The notes under the pieces are model-generated. The model saw nothing but the letters and a program-made list of their open reading frames with translations, was not told the DNA's origin and searched no databases. 64,000 nucleotides of DNA from Massilia sp. YIM B02763. GTDB lineage: Bacteria > Pseudomonadota > Gammaproteobacteria > Burkholderiales > Burkholderiaceae_D. The translations under genes were made by a program, and so were the position numbers. This document shows, piece by piece, positions 55,591-64,000 of this stretch. Every line of letters begins with the position of its first letter. Within the stretch, counting starts at the first letter, position 1. The DNA lies in NCBI RefSeq assembly GCF_030412015.1, contig NZ_JASNRD010000006.1, positions 1 through 64,000 on the forward strand, given 5' to 3'.

Positions 55591-55760
55591 CGTCGTTCCC
55601 GGCATTGCCGGAAACGACTTCCCGCGCAGGGTAAAACAGTCCAGTGGACTGTTTTACCCCATACTGAAGCACAGAATTCAGTACATGGGAGACACCTCGG
55701 TATTTCCGACATACCGACTTCGGTGGCTCAGCATGGATTCCCGCCTGCGCGGGAACGACG
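55591..55760. repeat. REP-like pair enclosing a perfect palindrome
   Basis: A divergent left arm (55591-55619) and a canonical right arm (55733-55760) are inverted copies. Between them lies a near-perfect palindrome at 55629-55659 with 15-base arms around one central G (core AAAACAGTCCA), and two smaller stem-loops (TACTGAA/TTCAGTA at 55662-55683). The nested structure fills the gap between the convergent channel gene and the Moco subunit gene. Confidence 0.75.
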
Positions 55761-55769
55761 GCAAACTAT

Positions 55770-57989
55770 CTACAGCACCTTGTCGAGCGTAATCGGCAAG
55801 TCCCTCACCCGCTTCCCGGTCGCGTGGAACACCGCGTTCGCGATCGCCGCGCCCACCCCCGTGATGCCGATCTCGCCGATGCCCTTCGCGCCCAGCGGGT
55901 TCACGTGCGGGTCGTCCTCGTCGACGATCTGCACGTCGATGTCGCGCACGTCGGCATTGGTCGGCACGTGGTACTCGGCCAGGTTGCCGTTCACGGCGCG
56001 CCCCTCCCTGCCGTCGATCAGCGTTTCCTCGAACAGCGCCAGGCTGATGCCCCAGACGATGCCGCCCATCAGCTGGCTGTAGCCCGTCTTTTCGTTCATC
56101 AGCTTGCCGACCCCGTAGGCGCCGACGACGCGCGGCACGCGGATCTCGCCCAGGTCCTCGTCCACCTCCACCTCGACGAACACGGCGCCGAACGCATGCA
56201 TCGAGTACTTCTGCTTTTCGTCGCCCGGCTCCGCCTTGGCCGTGACCTCCACCGGTGCGCCGTGGCGCGCCACGATGTCGGCCATGCGCTCGCGCCGCGC
56301 CGTGTCCCCGATCAGGTACAGCTCCGCGCCGTCGGCGCCGCCATCGACGCCGACCTGGTCGGGCGTGGCCCCGAACAGGGGCGAGGCCTCGTCGGCGGCC
56401 GCGATGCCGATCAGCTTCAGGCGCAGCGCATGGCCGGCCGCCTGCACCGCCGGCGCCACGCTGGCCACCGTCGTCGAGCCGCCGGACACGGGGGCTTCCG
56501 GCATCTGCGAGTTGCCCAGCTCGAAGCGCACGCGCTCGACGGGCATGCCCAGGGCATCGGCCGCGACCTGGGTCATCACGGTATAGGTGCCCGTGCCCAG
56601 GTCCTGCGTCCCGGAGCGGAACAGCGCACTGCCGTCCGGGTGCAGCGTGGCCGAGCACTCGGCCGGCGAGCGGTTGGTCGGGTAGGTGGCCGTCGCCATG
56701 CCCCAGCCCACCAGCTTGCCGTCGCGCCGCATCGAGCGCGGCTGCGGATCGCGGTCGCGCCAGCCGAAGCGCTCGGCGCCGATCTCGTAGCACTGGCGCA
56801 GCGACTTGCTGGACCACGGCAGTTCCTTGCCGGGATCGCGCTCCGTGTAATTCTTGAGGCGCAGCTCGAGCGGATCCATGTGCAGTTCATGCGCCAGCTC
56901 GTCCATCGCCGACTCCAGCGCGAACGAACCGGATGCCTCGCCCGGCGCGCGCATGAAGGTCGGCGTGCCCAGGTTCATGCGCGCCAGGCGGTGCGTGGTC
57001 GCCTGGTTCGGGCTTTCGTACATCATGCGCGTGACCAGGCCGCAGGGCTCGATCCAGTTTTCCAGCACCGACGTGTAGGCGACCGTGTCGTGGCGCGATG
57101 CCATCAACCTGCCGTCGTCCATGGCGCCCAGCTGCATGCGCTGGTCGGTAACGGGACGCTGGCCGACGGGGCCGAACATCTGGTTGCGGTCCAGCGACAG
57201 CTTGACGGGACGGCCGACCTGCTTCGCCGCCATCGCCGCCAGCACCACGTGCGACCACACGGAGCCCTTCGAACCGAAGCCGCCGCCCACGTAGGGGCAG
57301 ATCGCCGTGACGTTTTCCGGCGGGATGCCGAAGATGCTGGAGACGATGCGCTGCACGCCCTTCATGTACTGGGTCGAGTCGTGCAGCGTGAGGCGGTCGC
57401 CATCCCACTGGGCGATCGTCGCGTGCGTCTCCAGCGGGTTATGGTTCTCGACGGGCGTCGTGTAGGTGGCGTCCAGGCGCGTGCCGGCCGCCTGCATGCC
57501 CGTGTCGACGTCGCCGCGTTGCGTGTCGGCGTCCTCCGTCAGCACTTTTTCGGGCGGATAGGTCGACTGCTTCGCCTGCTCGAAATCCAGCACGGCGGGT
57601 TTCCGCTCGTACTCGACGACGAGGCGTGCCCCCGCCTCGCGCGCCCGTTCATACGTATCGGCCACGACGACGGCGATCGGCTGGTTGTTGTAATAGACCT
57701 CGTCTTCCTGCAGGAGCGTCAGGCGGCGGCCGATCGGCGGCTGGATCTTGCCGTCCTTGGTCTCTTGCGGCAGGCGCGGGGCGTTCTGCGGCGTCATCAC
57801 CAGCAGCACGCCGGGCACCTCGCGCGCGGCGCTGTCGTCGATGCGCAGCACGCGGCCTGCGGGAATCGTGCTCGTGACGAGCACGGCGTGCACGAGGCCC
57901 TCGACGGGATGCTCGGCCGAGTACAGGGCGGCGCCGCTGACCTTGGCCCAGGCGTCGACGCGGTTGATGGGGGTGCCGATCGTCGTCAT
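55770..57989 (-). CDS. Molybdenum hydroxylase large subunit, PaoC/YagR-like
   Basis: A 739-residue molybdopterin-binding subunit of the xanthine dehydrogenase family. Motifs such as VGRPVKLSLDRNQMF, GGGFGSKGSVW and GSGTFALESAMDEL-like SGSFALESAMDELAHEL are typical, and the catalytic glutamate is in AKGIGEIGITGVG. It probably oxidises aldehydes as in E. coli PaoABC. The start (57989) overlaps the stop of the FAD subunit gene by four bases. It is the last gene of the three-gene operon. Confidence 0.9.
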   Translation of the reverse strand: MTTIGTPINRVDAWAKVSGAALYSAEHPVEGLVHAVLVTSTIPAGRVLRIDDSAAREVPGVLLVMTPQNAPRLPQETKDGKIQPPIGRRLTLLQEDEVYYNNQPIAVVVADTYERAREAGARLVVEYERKPAVLDFEQAKQSTYPPEKVLTEDADTQRGDVDTGMQAAGTRLDATYTTPVENHNPLETHATIAQWDGDRLTLHDSTQYMKGVQRIVSSIFGIPPENVTAICPYVGGGFGSKGSVWSHVVLAAMAAKQVGRPVKLSLDRNQMFGPVGQRPVTDQRMQLGAMDDGRLMASRHDTVAYTSVLENWIEPCGLVTRMMYESPNQATTHRLARMNLGTPTFMRAPGEASGSFALESAMDELAHELHMDPLELRLKNYTERDPGKELPWSSKSLRQCYEIGAERFGWRDRDPQPRSMRRDGKLVGWGMATATYPTNRSPAECSATLHPDGSALFRSGTQDLGTGTYTVMTQVAADALGMPVERVRFELGNSQMPEAPVSGGSTTVASVAPAVQAAGHALRLKLIGIAAADEASPLFGATPDQVGVDGGADGAELYLIGDTARRERMADIVARHGAPVEVTAKAEPGDEKQKYSMHAFGAVFVEVEVDEDLGEIRVPRVVGAYGVGKLMNEKTGYSQLMGGIVWGISLALFEETLIDGREGRAVNGNLAEYHVPTNADVRDIDVQIVDEDDPHVNPLGAKGIGEIGITGVGAAIANAVFHATGKRVRDLPITLDKVL

Positions 57990-59005
57990 GCCATGCCTCC
58001 CTTCATGCCGGTTGCGATCCCGGTTGCAATACCCAAGGCCCGCGCCACCGCGCGCGGCGCCAGCGCCACCTTGAATGCGTTGTGCGGATATGGCCGGGCG
58101 CCGGCGACGGCCGCCTCGCCGATGCGCGCCAGCGCCGCGTCGTCGAGCGCGTCCAGCGCCTGGCCGCGCAGCAGGTTCTCGGCCTCGACGGCGCGCCACG
58201 GTTTATGGGCCACGCCGCCCAGCACGATGCGCGCGTCGCGCACCGTGTCGCCGTCGAGGTCGACGGCCGCCGCCACCGACACCAGCGCGAACGCATAGCT
58301 GGCGCGGTCGCGCACCTTCAGGTAGTGCGAATGCCGGGCGAACGGCGACGGCGGCAGCTGCACCGCCACGATCAGTTCACCCGGCTGGATCACGGTATCG
58401 TCCTGGGGACGGTCTTCCGGCAGGCGGTGGAAGTCGTGGATCGAGACCTGGCGCGCGCCGTCCGGGCCCTGCAGGTGGACGACGGCATCGAGCGCCGCCA
58501 GCGCCACGCTCATGTCCGACGGGTTGGTGGCGATGCAGTGCTCGCTCGCGCCCAGGATCGCGTGGATGCGCTGGTGGCCGTCGATGGCGTCGCAGCCCGA
58601 GCCCGGTTCGCGCTTGTTGCAGCGCTTGAAGGCGGGGTCGGTGAAGTAATAGCAGCGCGTGCGCTGCAGCAGGTTGCCGCCGACGGTGGCCATGTTGCGC
58701 AGCTGGGTCGAGGCGCCGTTGAGCAGCGCTTCGGACAGCAGCCGGTAGCGCCGCCGCACCAGCGGGTGGTTGGCGGCCGCCGTATTGCTGGCCATGGCGC
58801 CGATGGAGAGGCCGCCGTCCGGCAGTTCCTCGATGGCCGACAGGGCCAGGCGGCTGACGTCGACGAGGCGCAGCGGCCGTTCGATGCCGCTCTTGTACAG
58901 GTCCAGCAGGTTCGTGCCCCCGCCGATGAACTTGGCGCCGGGCTGGCGCGCCAGCTCGATCGCATGGTCGACGTCGCGCGCGCGGTCGTAGGAAAGCGAT
59001 TGCAT
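57986..59005 (-). CDS. Molybdenum hydroxylase FAD subunit, PaoB/YagS-like
   Basis: A 339-residue FAD-binding subunit. The FAD motif is FIGGGTNLLDLYK, followed by TVGGNLLQRTRCYYFTD. The cysteines in RCYYFTDPAFKRCNKREPGSGC match the extra [4Fe-4S] cluster of PaoB, so this operon is of the PaoABC type and not plain xanthine dehydrogenase. It passes electrons from the Moco and 2Fe-2S subunits to an acceptor. The gene is overlapped by the Moco gene and is nine bases after the 2Fe-2S gene. Confidence 0.9.
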   Translation of the reverse strand: MQSLSYDRARDVDHAIELARQPGAKFIGGGTNLLDLYKSGIERPLRLVDVSRLALSAIEELPDGGLSIGAMASNTAAANHPLVRRRYRLLSEALLNGASTQLRNMATVGGNLLQRTRCYYFTDPAFKRCNKREPGSGCDAIDGHQRIHAILGASEHCIATNPSDMSVALAALDAVVHLQGPDGARQVSIHDFHRLPEDRPQDDTVIQPGELIVAVQLPPSPFARHSHYLKVRDRASYAFALVSVAAAVDLDGDTVRDARIVLGGVAHKPWRAVEAENLLRGQALDALDDAALARIGEAAVAGARPYPHNAFKVALAPRAVARALGIATGIATGMKGGMA

Positions 59006-59014
59006 GGTGTCTCC

Positions 59015-59587
59015 TCAGGCCTGGCGCAAAACCACGCTATGGATGGCCTTGACGATGTTGGGATAGGCGCCGCAGCGGCACAGGTTGCCACTCATGCGCT
59101 CGCGGATCTCGTCTTCGGACAGGGCGCCGGGCGCGAGCTCGTCGCCGTCGGTCAGCATGCTGGCCTGGCGCGCCTTTACTTCGTCCAGCAGCGCCACGGC
59201 CGAACACACCTGGCCCGGCGTGCAGTAGCCGCACTGGAAGCCGTCGCAATCCATGAAAGCCTGCTGCATCGGATGCGGCGCGCCGTCCTGGGCAAGCCCT
59301 TCCACCGTGGTGATCTCGCGGCCGTCGTGCATGACGGCCAGCGTCAGGCAGGCGTTGATGCGCTGGCCGTCGACCAGCACCGTGCAGGCGCCGCACTGGC
59401 CGCGGTCGCAGCCCTTCTTGGTGCCCGTCAGGTGCAGCACTTCGCGCAGCGCGTCCAGCAGCGTGACGCGCGGCTCGATCGTCAAATTATGTTCCGTGCC
59501 ATTGATCCGCAGCACCAAGGGCTGCGGTGGCACATGGGGCGCGGCATCGGGGCGCCGTTCAAGCAGGCTGTGTTCGTCGTCTGGCAT
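59015..59587 (-). CDS. Molybdenum hydroxylase [2Fe-2S] subunit, PaoA/YagT-like
   Basis: A 190-residue protein with two [2Fe-2S] clusters: the plant-type one in GCDRGQCGACTVLVDG and a C-terminal one in CGYCTPGQVCS and NLCRCGAYPN. It carries electrons from the molybdenum site to FAD. I start it at 59587, where GGAG lies nine bases upstream; the frame is open to 59674 but adds 29 residues without a Tat signal. In E. coli the equivalent protein has a Tat signal, so this enzyme may stay in the cytoplasm. Confidence 0.85.
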   Translation of the reverse strand: MPDDEHSLLERRPDAAPHVPPQPLVLRINGTEHNLTIEPRVTLLDALREVLHLTGTKKGCDRGQCGACTVLVDGQRINACLTLAVMHDGREITTVEGLAQDGAPHPMQQAFMDCDGFQCGYCTPGQVCSAVALLDEVKARQASMLTDGDELAPGALSEDEIRERMSGNLCRCGAYPNIVKAIHSVVLRQA

Positions 59588-59781
59588 TGCATCATCTCCG
59601 TTGCGGGGGGGCAGTCCGGACATGATCATCGAATTCGGGAAATGGCGGAGCGCGGCAGGATGTAATTCCTTCAAGAAATCAACGGCTTGGCGCGAATCGT
59701 GGCATGCGGCGTTGCAGCGACGGGCTGAGGGGTTCTATACTCGCAGGGTGATGCATACGAGCATCGTCTACAGGATTGCCC

Positions 59782-60204
59782 ATGCGTGCCCCCTTACTTC
59801 TGCTGACCCCGCTGTTGCTGCTGGCCGGTTGCGTCAACGACTCGGCCAGCTACGTCATCGACGGCAGCGATCACGCCCTCACCGTGGCTGTCTCGCAGAA
59901 CTATTTCTGGAGCAAACAGGCGAGCGTACGCCTGATCGCGGCGCGGCTTCCCGATTGCCAGCGCCAGTTCGACTTCGGCAAGGCCGCACTGGACGACCTG
60001 AATATCGAATTGTTTTCCACCGGCGAGGAATCCTTCCTGCTGCGCTCGGGCGACGAGATGTGGCAGGTCGAGACGCGCGGCTGCTCCCAGCTGCCGGAAC
60101 CGTCGGCGGACGTGCAGGCGCAACCGATCGGCGTGTTCCACCTGGACGAAAAGAAACGCCTCGTGTTCGAGCCCGCCGAGGGCGCGGCAACGGCTGCCCA
60201 ATGA
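59782..60204 (+). CDS. Small hypothetical lipoprotein
   Basis: A 140-residue protein with a signal peptide and lipobox LLAGC, followed by VNDSASYVIDGSDHALTV. Two further cysteines (in LPDCQRQ and TRGCSQL) could form a disulfide in the periplasm. The family is not recognised. I take the ATG at 59782 over the TTG two codons earlier. It is divergent from the molybdenum hydroxylase operon. Confidence 0.7.
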   Translation: MRAPLLLLTPLLLLAGCVNDSASYVIDGSDHALTVAVSQNYFWSKQASVRLIAARLPDCQRQFDFGKAALDDLNIELFSTGEESFLLRSGDEMWQVETRGCSQLPEPSADVQAQPIGVFHLDEKKRLVFEPAEGAATAAQ

Positions 60205-60219
60205 GCTGCTGGCGAGCGG

Positions 60220-60543
60220 CTAGCGCTGCCCGGTCAGCTGGCGCAAGCGTCCGATCTCGGCCGTCCGGCCCAGTTGTTCGAGCGCCTGTTCGAGCAGCGT
60301 GCGGTCGCCTTCGCGCAGCATGGTCCATTGCGTGAAATACTCGTGCACGGTGCGCCAGGGCGGAAATTCGGGCGGCATGCTGCGCCACGCATTGCCGGTC
60401 TGCAGGAAGTACAGGACGGCGCAGAACACATCGTACAAGTCGTGCTTGCGCGGCCGGGTCTTGCGCCGCGCCGCTTCCAGCATGCCGCGCACGCCCTCGA
60501 ACTGTTCTCGCGGTACGTCGCTTGGGAATTCTGGCCTGGCCAT
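60220..60543 (-). CDS. DUF4096 (IS5-family transposase N-terminal) protein
   Basis: A 107-residue protein matching DUF4096, the N-terminal domain of IS4/IS5-type transposases: KHDLYDVFCAVLYFLQTGNAWRSMPPEFP and YFTQWTMLREGDRT. No DDE catalytic domain follows and no terminal inverted repeats flank it, so it cannot transpose alone. It may be a remnant or a domesticated DNA-binding protein. I start it at 60543 (MARPEFPSDVP). Confidence 0.72.
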   Translation of the reverse strand: MARPEFPSDVPREQFEGVRGMLEAARRKTRPRKHDLYDVFCAVLYFLQTGNAWRSMPPEFPPWRTVHEYFTQWTMLREGDRTLLEQALEQLGRTAEIGRLRQLTGQR

Positions 60544-60711
60544 GGTATTCGCCTCAAAGTGACTTGGAGACGCACGATTCGGAACAGGTTCCCGGACAAA
60601 TATTGATGGGTGTGCTTCCGCTCGACGGCTGACTACCGGATCTCCGTCAATACACAATAGCAGCGTGTCGGCGATCATGGCGCGCCATTGTGGTGCGCGC
60701 GGCGGCGGCGC

Positions 60712-61296
60712 TCAGTCGCGGGCCAGTGACAGGAATTCGGTCCGCAATGCCAGGTTCGGCTGCAATTCCCCCAGCAGGGCCGAGGTGATCGTTTCCTCGC
60801 CGGGCGTGCGGATGCCGCGGCTTTCCATGCACATGTGGCGGCACTTGATGACGACGCCGACGGCCTTCGGTTCCAGCACTTCCATCAGGGTATTGGCGAT
60901 CTGTACCGTCAGGCGTTCCTGCACCTGCAGGCGCTTCGAAAACACGTCGACCAGGCGAGTCAGCTTGGACAGGCCGACGATCTTGCCGTTCGGCAGATAG
61001 CCGACCGTGGCCTTGCCGAAGAAGGGGGCAAGGTGGTGCTCGCAGTGGCTGTAGACGGGAATGCCGCGCACCACGATCAGTTCGTTGTATTCCTCGGCGC
61101 CGTCCTCGAAGGCCTTGAGGATCTCGACCGGGTCCTGGTCGTAGCCGGACGTCCAGTGCTTCCAGGCCTTGGCCACCCGCGCCGGCGTCTCGTGCAGGCC
61201 GGGCCGGTCGGGGTCCTCGCCGAGGCTGGTGAGCAGGCGGCGCCAGTCGCGCTCGGTGAAGGGGTCGCGGTCGTGCTTGTGGTCGTGGCTGGACAT
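60712..61296 (-). CDS. folE: GTP cyclohydrolase I
   Basis: A 194-residue enzyme of normal length. Zinc and catalytic residues are in SHCEHHLAPFFGKA and KCRHMCMESRGI, and QVQERLTVQIANTL is the usual helix. It converts GTP to dihydroneopterin triphosphate, the first step of folate synthesis. The ATG at 61296 gives MSSHDHKHDRDPFTERDW; the longer frame upstream is not family-like. The His/Asp-rich beginning is a little unusual. Confidence 0.95.
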   Translation of the reverse strand: MSSHDHKHDRDPFTERDWRRLLTSLGEDPDRPGLHETPARVAKAWKHWTSGYDQDPVEILKAFEDGAEEYNELIVVRGIPVYSHCEHHLAPFFGKATVGYLPNGKIVGLSKLTRLVDVFSKRLQVQERLTVQIANTLMEVLEPKAVGVVIKCRHMCMESRGIRTPGEETITSALLGELQPNLALRTEFLSLARD

Positions 61297-61439
61297 GATC
61301 AACCTGGCAGTGTCGATTGCCCGAAGTATATAGAAAACACACCAAATCACGCGCGAGCGCGCACTGTTTGCGCAAACCGGACACGTGCGTTGGCAGGACG
61401 CGCCAGCATGGTCGATATCCATCAATCCGGGAGAACAGC

Positions 61440-62321
61440 ATGATGGGCAGCACTGTCGTGGAAGTCGCGATCGGCCTGACGTTTTGCTACGGCACGCTCG
61501 GCCTGATCGTCACCACCCTGCAGGAAGCGCTGGCGGCGGCATTCCGCCTGCGCGCCAACACCCTGCTCGCGGGCATCAAGACCATGCTCAACGATCCCGG
61601 CTTCGACGGCCTGGCGCGCGCCGTGTATGCGCATCCGCTCGTCAATCCGCATGCGGACGGCAGCCTGCGCGAGGAACGCGCGCTGCCCGCCAAGCCCTCG
61701 TACATCGAGCCGGCCCACTTCGCGATCGCCCTGGTCGACAGCCTGTGGCAGGCGCCCGGCGACTTCGTCCAGCTGGCCGGCGCGATCGACGCCATCCCCG
61801 ACCCGCAGGTGCGCAAGGTCATGCAGGGCCTGTACGGCCGCGCGCGCGACCTGCAGCAGTTCCAGGACATGCTGGCCGGGTGGTTCGACAATGCGATGGC
61901 GCGCATGTCCGGCGCCTACAAGCGCAGCCAGCTCCTGATCTCGCTGCTGCTGGCGCTGCTGGTGGCGATCCTGTTCAACATCGACAGCATCCACCTGTTC
62001 CGCACGCTGTGGCAGCAGCCGACGCTGGCCGCCCACCTGGGCGACATTCCGGACGAACTGAATGCCGCCGCCCTGGATGCCATGATGGCCCTGCCGATCG
62101 GCTGGACCAGCTTCCCGCCCAGGCTCGGACTGGACTTCGCCCTGCAGGCGGCCGGCTGGCTGATCACCGCGTCGACCGCCATGTTCGGCGCGCCGTTCTG
62201 GTTCGACCTGATGCAGCGCGTGGTGCGCATGCGCGGCACCGGCGCCAGGCCGGACGACCTGCCGCTGGCGCTGCGCGTGGAAGGCAGGATCGCCGCCTCG
62301 GCCACCACGGCGCCGCGCTGA
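61440..62321 (+). CDS. Hypothetical membrane protein
   Basis: A 293-residue protein with an N-terminal hydrophobic segment (VVEVAIGLTFCYGTLGLIVTT), a hydrophilic part of about 120 residues (DFVQLAGAIDAIPDPQVRKVM), a helix LISLLLALLVAILFNI and a last one near LGLDFALQAAGWLITAST. GGGAG serves as ribosome binding site for ATG 61440 (a second ATG follows). I do not recognise a named family. It is divergent from folE and convergent with nudC. Confidence 0.7.
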   Translation: MMGSTVVEVAIGLTFCYGTLGLIVTTLQEALAAAFRLRANTLLAGIKTMLNDPGFDGLARAVYAHPLVNPHADGSLREERALPAKPSYIEPAHFAIALVDSLWQAPGDFVQLAGAIDAIPDPQVRKVMQGLYGRARDLQQFQDMLAGWFDNAMARMSGAYKRSQLLISLLLALLVAILFNIDSIHLFRTLWQQPTLAAHLGDIPDELNAAALDAMMALPIGWTSFPPRLGLDFALQAAGWLITASTAMFGAPFWFDLMQRVVRMRGTGARPDDLPLALRVEGRIAASATTAPR

Positions 62322-62353
62322 GGCGCGCGCCCATGACGGCGCGGCCGCGAGGT

Positions 62354-63181
62354 TCAGCGGCCGGGCGGACGATGGGCGTCGACCAGCATGCTCGAGATCG
62401 ACATCTGCGGCACCCGCTCCGGCCATTCGTCGCCGGGCCCGAACCAGCGCGCCTCGACGATTTCGTTGGGGTCGGTGCGGACCTCGCCGTCCAGGTAGTC
62501 GGCCGTGAAGGCGATCATCAGCGAATGGGGGAAGGGCCAGGACTGGCTGCCGAAGTAGCGCAGATTGTGCACGCGCAAGCCCACTTCCTCGAACACTTCG
62601 CGGTGCACCGTTTCCTCGATCGATTCCCCCGCCTCCACGAAGCCGGCCAGCGGCACGAAGCGCTTGACCGTGTATTGCGCGTGCTGGGCCAGCAGGAAGG
62701 AATCTCCCTTGCGCACCAATACCATCATGGCCGGGGAAATGCGCGGATACGCCGCGTGGCCGCAGTTCGTGCACTTGAAGCTGCGTTCGCCCGCGGCCAG
62801 CGCAGTGCCGCTGCCGCACACGCCGCAAAAGCGGTGGGTGCGCGCCCATTCGGCGATCTGGAAGGCGCGTCCGGCCACGGCGACGAGGGCCTCGTCCAGT
62901 TCGCCGAACAGCGAACGCAGGCCGCGCCAGCCGTAGCCGGCGGGGGCCTGCGCCTCGTCGTCGATCCAGCCGGCCTGGGCATAGCGTCCGCCGAGCAGGC
63001 CGACCGGCTGCAGGCGCTGCGGATCGAGCCGCAGGCTGCGCACGACCTCGTGGTCCGGCAGGGCGAGATCGGCGTCGCGCACCAGCAGGCGGCCGGCGTG
63101 GAAGAGGAAGGAGAGCGGGTCGGCGCTTTCCTGCGCGACCAGCAGGGGCGTGAACGAGGCGGGCGTCTGGAGCATGGGCAT
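62354..63181 (-). CDS. nudC: NADH/NAD+ pyrophosphatase NudC
   Basis: A 275-residue Nudix hydrolase. The zinc ribbon FCGVCGSG and FKCTNCGH (four Cys) lies before the Nudix box GFVEAGESIEETVHREVFEEVGL, followed by SQPWPFPHSLM-like SQSWPFPHSLMIAFTA, the NADH-specificity motif. It splits NAD(H) into NMN(H) and AMP and in some bacteria removes NAD caps from RNA. I start it at ATG 63181; a GTG at 63205 is less likely. Confidence 0.92.
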   Translation of the reverse strand: MPMLQTPASFTPLLVAQESADPLSFLFHAGRLLVRDADLALPDHEVVRSLRLDPQRLQPVGLLGGRYAQAGWIDDEAQAPAGYGWRGLRSLFGELDEALVAVAGRAFQIAEWARTHRFCGVCGSGTALAAGERSFKCTNCGHAAYPRISPAMMVLVRKGDSFLLAQHAQYTVKRFVPLAGFVEAGESIEETVHREVFEEVGLRVHNLRYFGSQSWPFPHSLMIAFTADYLDGEVRTDPNEIVEARWFGPGDEWPERVPQMSISSMLVDAHRPPGR

Positions 63182-63406
63182 CAATCCGTGGCAAAAACCG
63201 ATCACCGATCATACCGCCTTTCCGCGGACCGTTCAGGCCATCGCCATCCCGAACTAATGCGGTAGAGCGCACTCCAATACTGGACCGCAGCCCAACGGGA
63301 GACCACGATGACCGACGCTCCGCTCGTGCTTGCTGCAAACAGGCCACAGATGCCTGAGCCGCCCCCTGCCGGCCCATGTCCGCAGTCGATCGTCACAGGA
63401 GGAGCC

Positions 63407-64000
63407 ATGTCGCGCCGACCGCTGCTGCAACGTCTCGATCCCCCCTCGGTCGTCGTGTTCCGGGCGCTGCACCTGGGCGACATGCTGTGCACCGTGCCGG
63501 CCCTGCGCAGCTTGCGCGCCGCCCTGCCGCGCGCCCATATCGCGCTGGTCGGCCTGCCCTGGGCGCAGCAGTTCGCCGACCGCTTTGCCGCCTATGTCGA
63601 CGAATTCATCCCCTTCCCCGGCCACCCTTTGCTGCCCGAGCAGCCGGCGCGGCAGGACACGCTGGCCCGCTTCTACAACCGGCTGTGCGCGCGCCGCTTC
63701 GCGCTGGCGATCCAGCTGCACGGCAACGGCGACATCAGCAACGACATCGTCACCGCCTTCGGCGCCCAGGCCATGGCGGGCTTCTGCCGGGGCCCGGCGG
63801 TCAACCGCGACAGCCTCGTCCTGTTCCCCTATCCGGAGATCGGCGCCGAACCGGAACGCCTGCAATCCCTGATGACGCAGCTCGGCGCCACGCCCGCCGG
63901 CACCCACCTCGAGTTCCCGCTGTCCCGCCAGGACGAGGAAGAGCTGCAGGCCAGCGGCATCGGCCAGGGCCTCGAACCGGGCGACTACCTGTGCATCCAC
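63407..64000 (+). CDS. Glycosyltransferase family 9 (heptosyltransferase-like), partial
   Basis: The first 198 codons of a gene that runs off the right edge. The start VVVFRALHLGDMLCTVPALRSLRAALPRA and LALVGLPWAQQF-like IALVGLPWAQQFADRF match heptosyltransferases (WaaC/WaaF-type), with the N-terminal GT-B domain. A strong AGGAGG site precedes ATG 63407. A further ATG at 63308, in frame with GGGAG before it, would add 33 Pro-rich residues. It should transfer a heptose or related sugar to lipopolysaccharide or a glycan. Confidence 0.85.
   Translation, partial: MSRRPLLQRLDPPSVVVFRALHLGDMLCTVPALRSLRAALPRAHIALVGLPWAQQFADRFAAYVDEFIPFPGHPLLPEQPARQDTLARFYNRLCARRFALAIQLHGNGDISNDIVTAFGAQAMAGFCRGPAVNRDSLVLFPYPEIGAEPERLQSLMTQLGATPAGTHLEFPLSRQDEEELQASGIGQGLEPGDYLCIH

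Overview
The window is high-GC DNA (about two thirds G+C by eye) with gene content typical of a Betaproteobacterium of the family Oxalobacteraceae, most likely Massilia or a close relative. The rpmH-rnpA-yidD-yidC-mnmE block divergent from dnaA-dnaN-gyrB marks the replication-origin region of the chromosome. A PEP-CTERM protein, an extracellular PHA depolymerase and many dispersed REP-like hairpins fit the same group. No rRNA, tRNA, CRISPR array or prophage was seen. The family assignment is inference from gene content, not from a database search.

Layout. 0.2-6.5 kb: a B12-binding radical SAM protein, then a tightly overlapping Mla/MCE-type lipid ABC transporter operon (STAS-permease, ATPase, MCE protein, auxiliary lipoprotein) ending in a VanZ-family membrane protein. 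6.6-12.9 kb: a thioredoxin-like ferredoxin, an alpha/beta hydrolase, the D,D-carboxypeptidase dacC, an aldo/keto reductase with a cysteine-free CsoR-family regulator, pssA, a CAP-domain lipoprotein and an Hpt protein. 13-19.3 kb: a small Zn-ribbon protein, a DUF1439 lipoprotein, a divergent SDR/LysR pair, a DUF3142 gene coupled to a large exported protein, and a small membrane protein. 19.3-29.3 kb: the origin-region core, mnmE, yidC, yidD, rnpA, rpmH / dnaA, dnaN, gyrB.

29.3-39.8 kb is the accessory region. Directly after the gyrB terminator lies a complete type I Wadjet operon (jetABCD: DUF3375, DUF4194, SbcC/MukB-like ATPase, DUF3322-DUF2220 TOPRIM nuclease). Divergent from it is one large protein joining a phospholipase-D nuclease, an SF2 helicase and DUF3427. 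This looks like an anti-plasmid/anti-DNA defence island next to the replication origin, with no visible integrase.

39.8-49.4 kb: an acyltransferase, a degraded stretch (a small exported protein split at an A-AAA-AAC site and a murein-endopeptidase fragment), a PHA depolymerase, a PEP-CTERM protein, a dihydrolipoyl dehydrogenase-like enzyme, and a TonB-dependent receptor coupled to a glycerophosphodiester phosphodiesterase. 49.5-55.6 kb: a HAD hydrolase and a MarR-regulated efflux operon (FUSC, DUF1656, HlyD adaptor, NodT outer-membrane channel). 55.8-59.6 kb: a PaoABC-like molybdenum hydroxylase (Moco, FAD and 2Fe-2S subunits). 59.8-64 kb: a small lipoprotein, a DUF4096 transposase-like protein, folE, a membrane protein, nudC and the 5' part of a glycosyltransferase family 9 gene.

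REP-like palindromic elements (arms resembling CGTCGTCCCTGCGCAGGC) sit in at least six intergenic gaps.
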